Assembly: GCF_018402175.1 (NCBI RefSeq)
Contig: NZ_JAGYJK010000007.1
Location: 1 to 64,000 of the forward strand
Source: Yoonia sp.
GTDB lineage: Bacteria > Pseudomonadota > Alphaproteobacteria > Rhodobacterales > Rhodobacteraceae
Direction of reading: 5' to 3'
DNA length: 64,000 nt
A program made the translations under genes and the position numbers. Below the pieces are notes generated by a model. It was not told the DNA's origin. It did not search any database and saw nothing but the letters and a program-made list of their open reading frames with translations. Of this stretch, positions 8,095 through 16,656 are shown piece by piece (within the stretch, counting starts at the first letter, position 1; the number at the start of each line of letters is the position of its first letter).

Positions 8095-9218
8095 AGTACG
8101 CGGTCCAGCACTGGCACCAGCCGCGCCAGCGTGCCTTGCACATCATATAGTTTATCCAACCCGAACAACCCCAGCCGGAAGGTGCGGAAATCCGCAGGCT
8201 CGTCACATTGCAGCGGCACACCCGCGGCGATCTGCATGCCTTCGGCCATGAATTTCGACCCGTTCTGGATGGCCGGATCATCGGTATAGCTGACAACAAC
8301 GCCGGGCGCGCCAAAGCCATCTGCCGCAACCGACCGCAGCCCCTTGTCCGCCAGAACGCGGCGCACGGCATTGCCCAATTCCCATTGCGCGGCCTTCAGC
8401 CTGTCGAACCCGTACTGCCTGGTTTCCAGCATCGTATCACGAAAGGCCCGCAGCCCGTCGGTGGGCATGGTCGCATGATAGGCATGACCGCCGTTTTCAT
8501 AGGCCTGCATGATCGCATGCCATTTCTTCAGATCAACGACAAAGGAATTGGACGTGGTCCCCGCCATCCTTTCCGCCGCGCGCTGGGACAGCATCACAAG
8601 GCCCGCCGACGGGGTGGATGACCAGCCCTTTTGCGGCGCGGAAATCAGCACATCAACACCGGTCGCCTTCATATCGACCCAGACACAGCCAGAGGCGATG
8701 CAATCCAGCACCATGATCGCCCCCACCTCATGCGCCACATCAGCAAGGGCCGTCAGGTAATCATCGGGCAGGATGATGCCCGCCGATGTTTCCACATGCG
8801 GCGCAAAGACAACATCGGGGCGCGCCGCACGGATTGCCGCGACCACTTCGTCAATCGGCGCAGGCGCAAAAGGCGCGCGGCTGTCGTTGCCGGCCTGCCG
8901 CGCCTTCATCACCGTGGTCTGGGCGGTAAACTGGCCCGCATCGAAGATTTGCGACCAGCGATAGGAAAACCAGCCGTTGCGCAGCACAAAGGCATGGGCA
9001 CCACTGGCGAACTGGCGCGCGACGGCCTCCATCCCATAGGTGCCGCCGCCCGGCACGATGGCAATGTGATCAGCGGCATAGACCTCTTTCAGCATGGCCG
9101 AAATATCGGTCATCACGCCCTGGAACGCCTTGGACATATGGTTCAGGGACCGATCGGTGAACACGACCGAAAATTCCATCAACCCGTCAGGGTCCACACC
9201 ACGCGTTGCACCGTCCAT
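8091..9218 (-). CDS. Class V PLP-dependent aminotransferase (alanine/serine-glyoxylate type)
   Basis: 375-residue PLP enzyme. Seen are IVPGGGTYGMEAVARQF (cofactor phosphate loop), HVETSAGI, VLDCIASGCVWVDM (Asp holding the pyridine nitrogen) and SAPQKGWSSTPSAG, whose Lys should form the Schiff base. These fit the alanine-glyoxylate / serine-pyruvate aminotransferase group, though substrates cannot be fixed. AGGAGG lies upstream of two adjacent ATGs (9221 and 9218); the second has the better spacing. It shares a CTAG stop palindrome with the convergent UbiH-like gene. Confidence 0.88.
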   Translation of the reverse strand: MDGATRGVDPDGLMEFSVVFTDRSLNHMSKAFQGVMTDISAMLKEVYAADHIAIVPGGGTYGMEAVARQFASGAHAFVLRNGWFSYRWSQIFDAGQFTAQTTVMKARQAGNDSRAPFAPAPIDEVVAAIRAARPDVVFAPHVETSAGIILPDDYLTALADVAHEVGAIMVLDCIASGCVWVDMKATGVDVLISAPQKGWSSTPSAGLVMLSQRAAERMAGTTSNSFVVDLKKWHAIMQAYENGGHAYHATMPTDGLRAFRDTMLETRQYGFDRLKAAQWELGNAVRRVLADKGLRSVAADGFGAPGVVVSYTDDPAIQNGSKFMAEGMQIAAGVPLQCDEPADFRTFRLGLFGLDKLYDVQGTLARLVPVLDRVL

Positions 9219-9338
9219 CATCGCCCTCCTCGGCTGTCGCTTCACAGCTAAGGCGCGGCTGGCCTGAAATCAAAGTCTATCTGGGCATACATCGGCCATT
9301 TCGCCCGCCCCGCGTTTCCGATCGGCGTCAAAGCGACC

Positions 9339-9791
9339 TCACAGCGGCCCGGGACGGCGCTCTTCGGACAAAAGCACATTGGCCTCGACAGTGCCGACAC
9401 CGGGCAGGGTCATCAGGCGGCGGCGCAAGACGCGTTCGAAATCCGCCAGATCGCGGGCGACGACACGCAAGCGGTAGTCATACAGTCCCAGCACATGATC
9501 CACCGTCTGCACCTCGGGGATCGCCCCTACCGCGCGCTCGAAATCCTCCAGACTGACACGGCCTTTGGTGGCCAGCTTCACCCCCAGAAACACCGTCACC
9601 CCGAACCCAGCCTTGGCCGCGTCCAGCTGCAACCGGCGCCCCGCGATCACGCCGGCCTCCTGCAACCGCTTGATCCGGCGCCAGGTGGCAGGCTGGCTCA
9701 ACCCCAGCCTGGCGGCCAGCTGCGTGGTGGACTGGTCAGCATTGGCGACCAGCGCGCGCAGGATCATGCGGTCCAGATCATCCAATATCAT
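9339..9791 (-). CDS. Lrp/AsnC-family transcriptional regulator, second gene of a pair
   Basis: 150-residue regulator with an N-terminal helix-turn-helix (DDLDRMILRALVANAD to LSQPATWRRIKRLQEAGVI) and a RAM/AsnC ligand domain (VTVFLGVKL, VDHVLGLYDYRLRVVARD, LPGVGTVEANVLL). Its ATG overlaps the stop of the preceding Lrp gene (ATGA), so the two are translationally coupled. Such pairs may form mixed oligomers; this is inference. The ligand is probably an amino acid. Confidence 0.93.
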   Translation of the reverse strand: MILDDLDRMILRALVANADQSTTQLAARLGLSQPATWRRIKRLQEAGVIAGRRLQLDAAKAGFGVTVFLGVKLATKGRVSLEDFERAVGAIPEVQTVDHVLGLYDYRLRVVARDLADFERVLRRRLMTLPGVGTVEANVLLSEERRPGPL

Positions 9792-10243
9792 AGCGGCAGG
9801 CTTTCATCGCCCTTGACGGTGGCGACCGTCATCAGCGCCTCGATATCCGCGATATGCGGCAGTTCCAGAATCTGTTCGCGGTAAATGCGCTGGTAATCTG
9901 CCAGATCGCGCGCAATCAGCGACAGGCGGACATCGACACGGCCCAGAAAGGTCTGGATCTCGATCACCTCCGGCACCAGCCGCGCCGCCGCCAGAAAATC
10001 ATCAAAGGCGCGCGATTGCGTCTTGTCCAGCGTGATGCGCAGACTGACCGCCACCGCATAGCCCAAAGCGCGCCAGTCAATCAGGGTCCGGCTGCCCAGC
10101 AAAACGCCCGCCGCGCGCAGCTGGTCCAGCCTGCGGGTCACGCGCGCAGGCGTGCTGCCCACAGCCTCGGCCAGATCCGGCACCCCGCGGCCAGGGTCAG
10201 CCTGCAACAGGCGCAACAAACGGCGATCAAGCTCATCCAACAT
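9788..10243 (-). CDS. Lrp/AsnC-family transcriptional regulator, first gene of a pair
   Basis: 151-residue regulator with the same domain order as its neighbour: helix-turn-helix (MLDELDRRLLRLLQADPG to TPARVTRRLDQLRAAGVL) and AsnC domain (VAVSLRITLD, IQTFLGRVDVRLSLIARD, LPHIADIEALMTV). The start is set at MLDELDRR; a TTG 36 bases upstream is less likely. It is transcribed divergently from ilvC across an AT-rich 128-base region, the usual arrangement for autoregulation and control of the branched-chain amino acid gene. Confidence 0.93.
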   Translation of the reverse strand: MLDELDRRLLRLLQADPGRGVPDLAEAVGSTPARVTRRLDQLRAAGVLLGSRTLIDWRALGYAVAVSLRITLDKTQSRAFDDFLAAARLVPEVIEIQTFLGRVDVRLSLIARDLADYQRIYREQILELPHIADIEALMTVATVKGDESLPL

Positions 10244-10250
10244 GAAATCC

Positions 10251-10279
10251 GCTATATTTGACAAAATTACGCATAACAA
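10251..10279 (-). promoter_or_regulatory. Possible promoter of the Lrp pair
   Basis: On the minus strand TTGTTA (10279-10274), 17 bases, TATAGC (10256-10251). The -10 box ends only 7 bases before the ATG, so use of this promoter would give a leaderless or nearly leaderless mRNA. Pattern only. Confidence 0.25.
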
Positions 10280-10313
10280 TCTTCTTATTTCCCAAAATAC
10301 TCAAAGAACTGCG

Positions 10314-11394
<1,081 letters not shown>

Positions 11395-11405
11395 ACACTT
11401 CCGGC

Positions 11406-11431
11406 GTATGGTGGGTCAAGACCCACCCTAC
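11406..11431. repeat. Palindromic gene-end repeat, copy 1 (GGTGGGTC-GACCCACC)
   Basis: GGTGGGTC, AA, GACCCACC with partly matching GTA/TAC flanks, just after the ilvC stop and before its terminator. Related perfect or near-perfect palindromes are at 38036 and 59732. Confidence 0.7.
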
Positions 11432-11437
11432 CCCTGC

Positions 11438-11465
11438 AAGGCCCGGAGGTGATCCGGGCCTTTTT
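11438..11465 (+). terminator. Rho-independent terminator after ilvC
   Basis: Stem GGCCCGG / CCGGGCC with a seven-base loop followed directly by TTTTT, 45 bases after the ilvC stop. Confidence 0.85.
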
Positions 11466-11483
11466 GCCCTTTGGACAGCCCCC

Positions 11484-12407
11484 ATGCCGCAGCAGCCCAC
11501 GCCTTTGAACTGGATCTCGATCGCCCTTCTCGGGCTGATCTGGGGCGCGACCTTCATGGTCGTGGCCACCGCGCTGGAAGGCTACGGCCCGCTGACCGTC
11601 GCCTGCGCGCGCACCACGCTGGGGGCAATCGCGATGCTGGCGCTGATGGTCGTGCTGCGCCGCCCCTTGCCCAATTTCACGCCGCAGATGCGGGCCTATC
11701 TGCTGGCCATCGGCATTTTCAACACCGCGGTGCCTTTTGCCTTGCTCAGCTGGGGGCAACAATATGTGCCCTCGGCCTTTGCGGGGATTTCCATGGCGGC
11801 GCTGCCATTGTTCGTGCTGCCGCTGGCGCATGTGTTTTCGGATGAAAAGCTGCGCCTGCGCAGTGCGCTGGGGGTCGTGATCGGTTTTTGCGGCGCGGTC
11901 GCTCTGATCGGCCCCGGTGTGCTGCGGATCGGAACAGGGTGGGAGCCGTTGGGCCAGCTCGCCTGCCTTGCCGCCGCCCTGTCCTATGCGGTGTCCAGCG
12001 TGATGACCCGCCGTTGCCCGCCCATCGACCCGATCACGATGACCGCTCTGTTGCTCAGCGTGGGCGCCGCAGCACTGATCCCCGCGATGCTGATCGTCGA
12101 AGGTATCCCCGGCCCTGCCGCCCCCCGCCCGATGCTGGCGATCTTCTTTCTGGGTGTCGTGCCGACAGCGCTTGCAGCACTTTTGCGCGTGGCGACGATC
12201 CGCAGCGCCGGAGCGGTATTCATGACCTTGGTGAATTATCAGGTGCCGGTCTGGTCGATGCTGTTCGGCGTGCTGGTCCTGAACGAGGTCCTGCCTTTGC
12301 GGTTTTTTGCAGCACTCGCGCTGATCCTGCTGGGTCTTGCGATCAGCCAATGGGCGGGGCTGAAGCGGCTGTTCGCCGCGAGAAGGGCCTCCGGCGGGGA
12401 TATTTAG
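11484..12407 (+). CDS. EamA-family (DMT superfamily) transporter
   Basis: 307-residue inner-membrane protein with two EamA repeats and about ten hydrophobic segments, for example ISIALLGLIWGATFMVV at the start and ALALILLGLAISQW near the end. EamA proteins export metabolites or amino acids; the substrate is unknown. The ATG at 11484 follows the ilvC terminator; a longer reading from 11352 would overlap ilvC and is rejected. Its last six codons (ASGGDI) and stop are formed by a dispersed repeat, so the natural C-terminus may have been altered by repeat insertion. Confidence 0.88.
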   Translation: MPQQPTPLNWISIALLGLIWGATFMVVATALEGYGPLTVACARTTLGAIAMLALMVVLRRPLPNFTPQMRAYLLAIGIFNTAVPFALLSWGQQYVPSAFAGISMAALPLFVLPLAHVFSDEKLRLRSALGVVIGFCGAVALIGPGVLRIGTGWEPLGQLACLAAALSYAVSSVMTRRCPPIDPITMTALLLSVGAAALIPAMLIVEGIPGPAAPRPMLAIFFLGVVPTALAALLRVATIRSAGAVFMTLVNYQVPVWSMLFGVLVLNEVLPLRFFAALALILLGLAISQWAGLKRLFAARRASGGDI

Positions 12408-12420
12408 GCTCTGAAGATGG
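12387..12420 (+). repeat. Dispersed gene-end repeat, copy 2, supplying a stop codon
   Basis: GCCTCCGGCGGGGATATTT then AGGCTCTGAAGATGG, nearly identical to the copy at 1719. Here it overlaps the end of the EamA gene, encoding Ala-Ser-Gly-Gly-Asp-Ile and the TAG stop, and ends just before the convergent glmM stop. Confidence 0.7.
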
Positions 12421-12426
12421 GCAGGA

Positions 12427-13770
12427 TCAGGACGCCGCCGCAACCTCGGCGATGATCTGGTCCACGACCTGTGCAAGAAGCGTGTCATCCTCGCATTCCG
12501 CCATGACACGGATCAGCGGTTCGGTGCCGGATTTGCGGATCAAGAGGCGGCCTTTGCCACGCAGTTTGGATTCGGCATCCGCGATCGAGGCCGCGACGCC
12601 CTTGGTCGCCAAGGGGTCTGTCCCTGCGGTGAAGCGCACGTTTTTCAGCATCTGCGGCACGGTGTCGAAATTGCGGGCAAGCATGCTCGCCTTGTGCCCC
12701 GTGTCGATCATCGCGGCCAGAAATTGCAACCCCGCCAGCAGACCGTCACCTGTTGTGGCGTAATCGGTCATCACGATATGGCCCGATTGTTCGCCGCCAA
12801 GGTTGAACCCGCCTGCGCGCATCGCCTCGACCACATAACGGTCGCCGACGGCGGTGCGTTTGAGGTGCAGCCCCTTGGCCCCAAGGAACCGTTCCAACCC
12901 CAGATTGGACATGACTGTCGCGACCAGAGTATCGCCCTGCAACCGCCCCGCTGCCGCCCAGCGCGCAGCCATCAGCGCCATGATCTGGTCGCCATCGGCC
13001 ACAGCACCGGTTTCATCCAGGATCATCACGCGGTCCGCATCGCCATCCAGACAAATGCCCACATCAGCGCCCGTGTCGCGGATCACCTGTGCGGCGCGTT
13101 CGGGATGCGTTGATCCGCAGCCGTCGTTGATGTTGAACCCGTCAGGGTCCACGCCGACCTTGATGACGGTGGCACCCAGTTCCCACAAAACCTCTGGCGC
13201 GACCTTATAGGCGGCGCCATTGGCGCAATCCACCACGACCTTGAGCCCGTCGAGCCGCATGCCTGCGGGAAAGGTCGCTTTGAGCCGTTCGGCATAGCGG
13301 AACCGCCCGTCGTCGATCCGCTTGGCCCGCCCGATGTTGGCGGCCTTGGCAGGCTCCACGTCGGATGCAATCAGCGCCTCGATCTGTTCCTCGGCGGCGT
13401 CGGACAGTTTGAACCCGTCAGGGCCAAAGAATTTGATTCCGTTGTCATGATGCGGGTTGTGGCTGGCGGAAATCATGATGCCCAGATCCGCGCGCATCGA
13501 GGTGGTCAGCAACCCCACCGCCGGCGTCGGCACCGGCCCCAAAAGCAGCACATTCATCCCCGTGCTGGTCAGCCCCGCGGTCAGGGCGTTTTCGAACATA
13601 TAGCCTGACAGCCGCGTGTCCTTGCCGATCACCACACGGTGGCCGTTCGATCCGTCATTGCGGAAATAGCGCCCCGCCGCCGCCCCGATCCGCAGCGCCA
13701 TATCGGCGGTCATCGGATAGATGTTGGCCGTGCCGCGCACCCCGTCGGTGCCAAAGAATTTGCGTGTCAT
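12427..13770 (-). CDS. glmM: Phosphoglucosamine mutase
   Basis: Converts glucosamine-6-phosphate to glucosamine-1-phosphate for UDP-GlcNAc, feeding peptidoglycan and lipid A. The 447-residue protein starts [13 protein letters not shown], carries the phosphoserine loop [17 protein letters not shown], the Mg-binding DGDADR, the sugar loop GGEQSGH and the phosphate loop [12 protein letters not shown]. The start overlaps the folP stop (ATGA), so it is the last gene of the folB-folP-glmM operon. Confidence 0.97.
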   Translation of the reverse strand: MTRKFFGTDGVRGTANIYPMTADMALRIGAAAGRYFRNDGSNGHRVVIGKDTRLSGYMFENALTAGLTSTGMNVLLLGPVPTPAVGLLTTSMRADLGIMISASHNPHHDNGIKFFGPDGFKLSDAAEEQIEALIASDVEPAKAANIGRAKRIDDGRFRYAERLKATFPAGMRLDGLKVVVDCANGAAYKVAPEVLWELGATVIKVGVDPDGFNINDGCGSTHPERAAQVIRDTGADVGICLDGDADRVMILDETGAVADGDQIMALMAARWAAAGRLQGDTLVATVMSNLGLERFLGAKGLHLKRTAVGDRYVVEAMRAGGFNLGGEQSGHIVMTDYATTGDGLLAGLQFLAAMIDTGHKASMLARNFDTVPQMLKNVRFTAGTDPLATKGVAASIADAESKLRGKGRLLIRKSGTEPLIRVMAECEDDTLLAQVVDQIIAEVAAAS

Positions 13771-14774
13771 CTGCTGTCTGTCCCGTTGATCGCCGACCAG
13801 AGCGCCAGCGCCTGTTTTGTGGCAAAGGTATCATGCACCCGCAGGATCTGCACCCCCTGCGATAGGCCGTGCAGCGCCACTGCGACAGACCCCGCCACGC
13901 GGTCCTTGGCATCCTGTCCGCCGCCGATGGTGCCGATGAACCGCTTGCGCGAGGCCCCCAGCAGGATCGGGCAGCCAAGGGCATGAAACAGCGACACATT
14001 CCGCAGCAGGGTCAGGTTGTGATCCTGCGTTTTGCCAAAGCCGATGCCCGGATCAATCACGATGGCATCGCGTGCGATGCCCGCAGCCTCGGCCTGCGCG
14101 ATCCGCGCGGCCAGAAAGTCATAGACGTCCAGCAGCACATCATCATAGCGCGGGTCGTTCTGCATTGTGGCGGGATCGCCCTGCGCATGCATCAGGCAGA
14201 CAGGCAGGCCCGCATCCGCCGTGACCTGCGCCAAGGCGGGATCATGGCTGAAGGCCGCGACATCATTGACCATGCTCGCCCCTGCCGCGATGGCAGCCTT
14301 GGCCACATCGGCCTTGCGCGTGTCGATCGAGATCGCGACCGCAGATTGCGCCCTGATCGCGGCGATGACCGGCGCAGTGCGGCTGATTTCCGCGGCATTG
14401 GCAACGGTGACGGCACCGGGCCGCGTGCTTTCGCCGCCGATGTCGATGATCTCGGCCCCGTCGGCCTGCATCGCCAAGGCGCGGGCGGTGGCGCTGGCCA
14501 GATCGGCATGATCGCCGCCGTCGGAAAAACTGTCCGGCGTCACGTTCAGGATGCCCATGATGCGCGCCCTGTCCATCGTCAGCCCCGCAACGGGCGCGCG
14601 TGGCGCGATCAGGCGGGCAAGGATCGCGGGGGGGACATCGCGCGCGGGAATGACGTGCGATGGCTGACCCCGTTCCAGAACTGCGACATCGCGAAACAGG
14701 CACGCACCCCCCGCCAGCGGCAGCCTGTCACTGGCCGGTTCCGCCACCACAAGGGGCCGGTAATAAAGCGTCAT
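13767..14774 (-). CDS. folP: Dihydropteroate synthase
   Basis: Condenses p-aminobenzoate with hydroxymethyl-dihydropterin diphosphate in folate synthesis; the target of sulfonamides. At 335 residues it has about 65 extra N-terminal residues ahead of the TIM barrel, which begins at [17 protein letters not shown]. Further signatures are [51 protein letters not shown] and GASRKRFIG. The ATG at 14774 overlaps the folB stop (ATGA). Confidence 0.96.
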   Translation of the reverse strand: MTLYYRPLVVAEPASDRLPLAGGACLFRDVAVLERGQPSHVIPARDVPPAILARLIAPRAPVAGLTMDRARIMGILNVTPDSFSDGGDHADLASATARALAMQADGAEIIDIGGESTRPGAVTVANAAEISRTAPVIAAIRAQSAVAISIDTRKADVAKAAIAAGASMVNDVAAFSHDPALAQVTADAGLPVCLMHAQGDPATMQNDPRYDDVLLDVYDFLAARIAQAEAAGIARDAIVIDPGIGFGKTQDHNLTLLRNVSLFHALGCPILLGASRKRFIGTIGGGQDAKDRVAGSVAVALHGLSQGVQILRVHDTFATKQALALWSAINGTDSR

Positions 14775-15691
14775 GCCAGTACCGCCTGATCGACCGGCAG
14801 CACACGCAGGGCAATATCGGTGACGGGGGCGGCATGACCGACAAAGACCAGTTCTGCCGCCTGCATCTGGCCTGCGAACCACGCGATCAGCGCCGCAGCA
14901 TCGGCTGGGCTGGCCGAGGGACCATCCACCGCATCCAGCACGATTTTGGACGGCGCCCAGACGCTGACTTGGCCGTTCTTCATCGCCCAGTCGAGTTCAG
15001 TGCGGGTCTGCACCACCACGCAGCGCGCATCGCGCACGGCCAGCCGCCACGCGTTTTGTTCGATGGCCAACAGGTCGATCCGGCGCTGTGCCAGCCGGTT
15101 GGGGACTTGTGGTGCGCTTGTCTCGCCCGCACCGACGCAGATGATGACAGGGGCCGGCATCGCGGCCAGCTGGTCTATCCAGCCCCCCAGCAGCGGCGAG
15201 GCGATGGCCGCGTTCGACAGGAACACCACGCGCGGATGCGGCACGGGGATATGGGCCTGCCCGCTTGGGGTCTGGCCATCGCGGGCGCGCACAATCTCGA
15301 CGCCCAAGGCAAAGGGGCCGCGATCCAGCTTTTCGATACGCACGAAAACCCGCTGCGCCTGCGGTTCCAGCAGGATGCGGTCGGCCACACGCGCGGCAAG
15401 CGTTTCCAGCAGGTTCAGCCGTTCTGCGTGCAATTCGACACCGATGGCTTCGGTCACGCGGTCATAGGACAGGATACGGTCAACATCGTCGTCGATTGGG
15501 CCGGACAGGCGCGGCACCTCGACCACCACGTTAAAGCGCACCCGCTGCAAGGTGCCGCGTTCCTGCTGGAACGCTCCGATCTCCACGCTGACAATATAGT
15601 CGCGCAAGGAAATCCGGTCGCAGGGGGTGGTTGTACTCGCCTCGGCCCGTTCGCTGGGATGGGCAAAGGCAAGGCGGATGTCATCTGTCAT
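14771..15691 (-). CDS. folB: Dihydroneopterin aldolase fused to a C-terminal domain resembling an amino-acid kinase fold
   Basis: 306 residues, whereas a plain FolB has about 120. Residues about 24-135 match FolB (ISLRDYIVSVEIGAFQQERG, VDRILSYDRVTEAI, NLLETLAARVADRIL, VRIEKLDRGP), which cleaves dihydroneopterin in folate synthesis. Residues about 150-300 form a second domain (PVIICVGAG, RRIDLLAIEQNAWRLAV, GQVSVWAPSKIVLDA, ADAAALIAWFAGQMQAAELVFVGH). I recognise a loose likeness to the amino-acid-kinase-like MfnE group, but this is from memory of patterns and unproven. First gene of folB-folP-glmM. Confidence 0.85.
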   Translation of the reverse strand: MTDDIRLAFAHPSERAEASTTTPCDRISLRDYIVSVEIGAFQQERGTLQRVRFNVVVEVPRLSGPIDDDVDRILSYDRVTEAIGVELHAERLNLLETLAARVADRILLEPQAQRVFVRIEKLDRGPFALGVEIVRARDGQTPSGQAHIPVPHPRVVFLSNAAIASPLLGGWIDQLAAMPAPVIICVGAGETSAPQVPNRLAQRRIDLLAIEQNAWRLAVRDARCVVVQTRTELDWAMKNGQVSVWAPSKIVLDAVDGPSASPADAAALIAWFAGQMQAAELVFVGHAAPVTDIALRVLPVDQAVLA

Positions 15692-15789
15692 CAGGTCGTC
15701 CAGTCAACTGGCGGCGTTACCGCCAGCGATACCGCGCCCTCGCCCGCAGGACAAGGACAGCCGCGACAGCGCGGCCACCGGTTGCGACC

Positions 15790-16473
15790 TCAGTTCGCAG
15801 CTGTGCGGACAGGTTCGCGGTAGAAATGATGCGCGCCGATCGTGGTCGTGCGCATGAAACTGCGCGACCACGACGGGTTGACAGCGCGGGTATGGAAATG
15901 CGTGGCACCCCCCGTCAGGTCACGCGCTGCGCCCTCCAGCAGGATGGCTGCGATCTTGCCCACACGGTCCCAGGCGTCTTGCTCGTTGATCACCTCGGGA
16001 TTGCCGTCGCAATTATAGCTGAACTGACAGGCGTGTTTGCGCCCGGTGCCCTGTTTGACCACACCGCACAAGGATTGCGGGTAAGCGGCACTTTCGACGC
16101 GGTTCAGGATCACTTCGCCCACGGCGAACTGGCCGCGCACGGATTCGCCGCGCGCCTCGAAATACAGCGCTTCGGCCAGACATTCCCATTGCGCATCACC
16201 AGAAGCGACCGGCAGGCTGTCAAGAAAATCGGTATCATAGATCACGACGGGTGCCGTCGGAATGCCCCGTTCGCTGGCGGGGGGCAGGCTGGTCAATTGC
16301 GCCTTGCGGGCATCGGACACCACGGAAAGCGCGGACCGCTCGTCCCCCAATAGACCGGCGAGTCGGCTGGCCATATCGGTAGCGGCACTGGCGGTATCAG
16401 CACTGGCGCAAACGCCACCGAAGGCAAGTTGTGCGACCACAAAAGCGGCTGCGATTTTCTTCAAAGGCGTCAT
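15790..16473 (-). CDS. SleB/CwlJ-family cell wall hydrolase, secreted
   Basis: 227 residues with a signal peptide (MTPLKKIAAAFVVAQLAFGGVCASA). The C-terminal hydrolase domain (about residues 95-225) shows CLAEALYFEARGES with the catalytic Glu, GQFAVGEVILNRV, CQFSYNCDG and GGATHFHTRAVNPSW. Such enzymes act as lytic transglycosylase-like hydrolases on peptidoglycan in the periplasm. About 180 bases upstream hold no gene. Confidence 0.92.
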   Translation of the reverse strand: MTPLKKIAAAFVVAQLAFGGVCASADTASAATDMASRLAGLLGDERSALSVVSDARKAQLTSLPPASERGIPTAPVVIYDTDFLDSLPVASGDAQWECLAEALYFEARGESVRGQFAVGEVILNRVESAAYPQSLCGVVKQGTGRKHACQFSYNCDGNPEVINEQDAWDRVGKIAAILLEGAARDLTGGATHFHTRAVNPSWSRSFMRTTTIGAHHFYREPVRTAAN

Positions 16474-16656
16474 TCTTCAAACCAAAGAAACCACGCGGTT
16501 AGCCCCGCGGAAGCAGCGCCGTGGTTAGGGCAATACCGACCCGACGTCTACCCCTAGTGGCCATAGCGGCGGAACAACGCCGTTATCGCGTCAAAATATG
16601 ATAAAATCGCACCACATCATGCCCGTCGCGGAAAATGCCCCACTATATCTAGTCGT

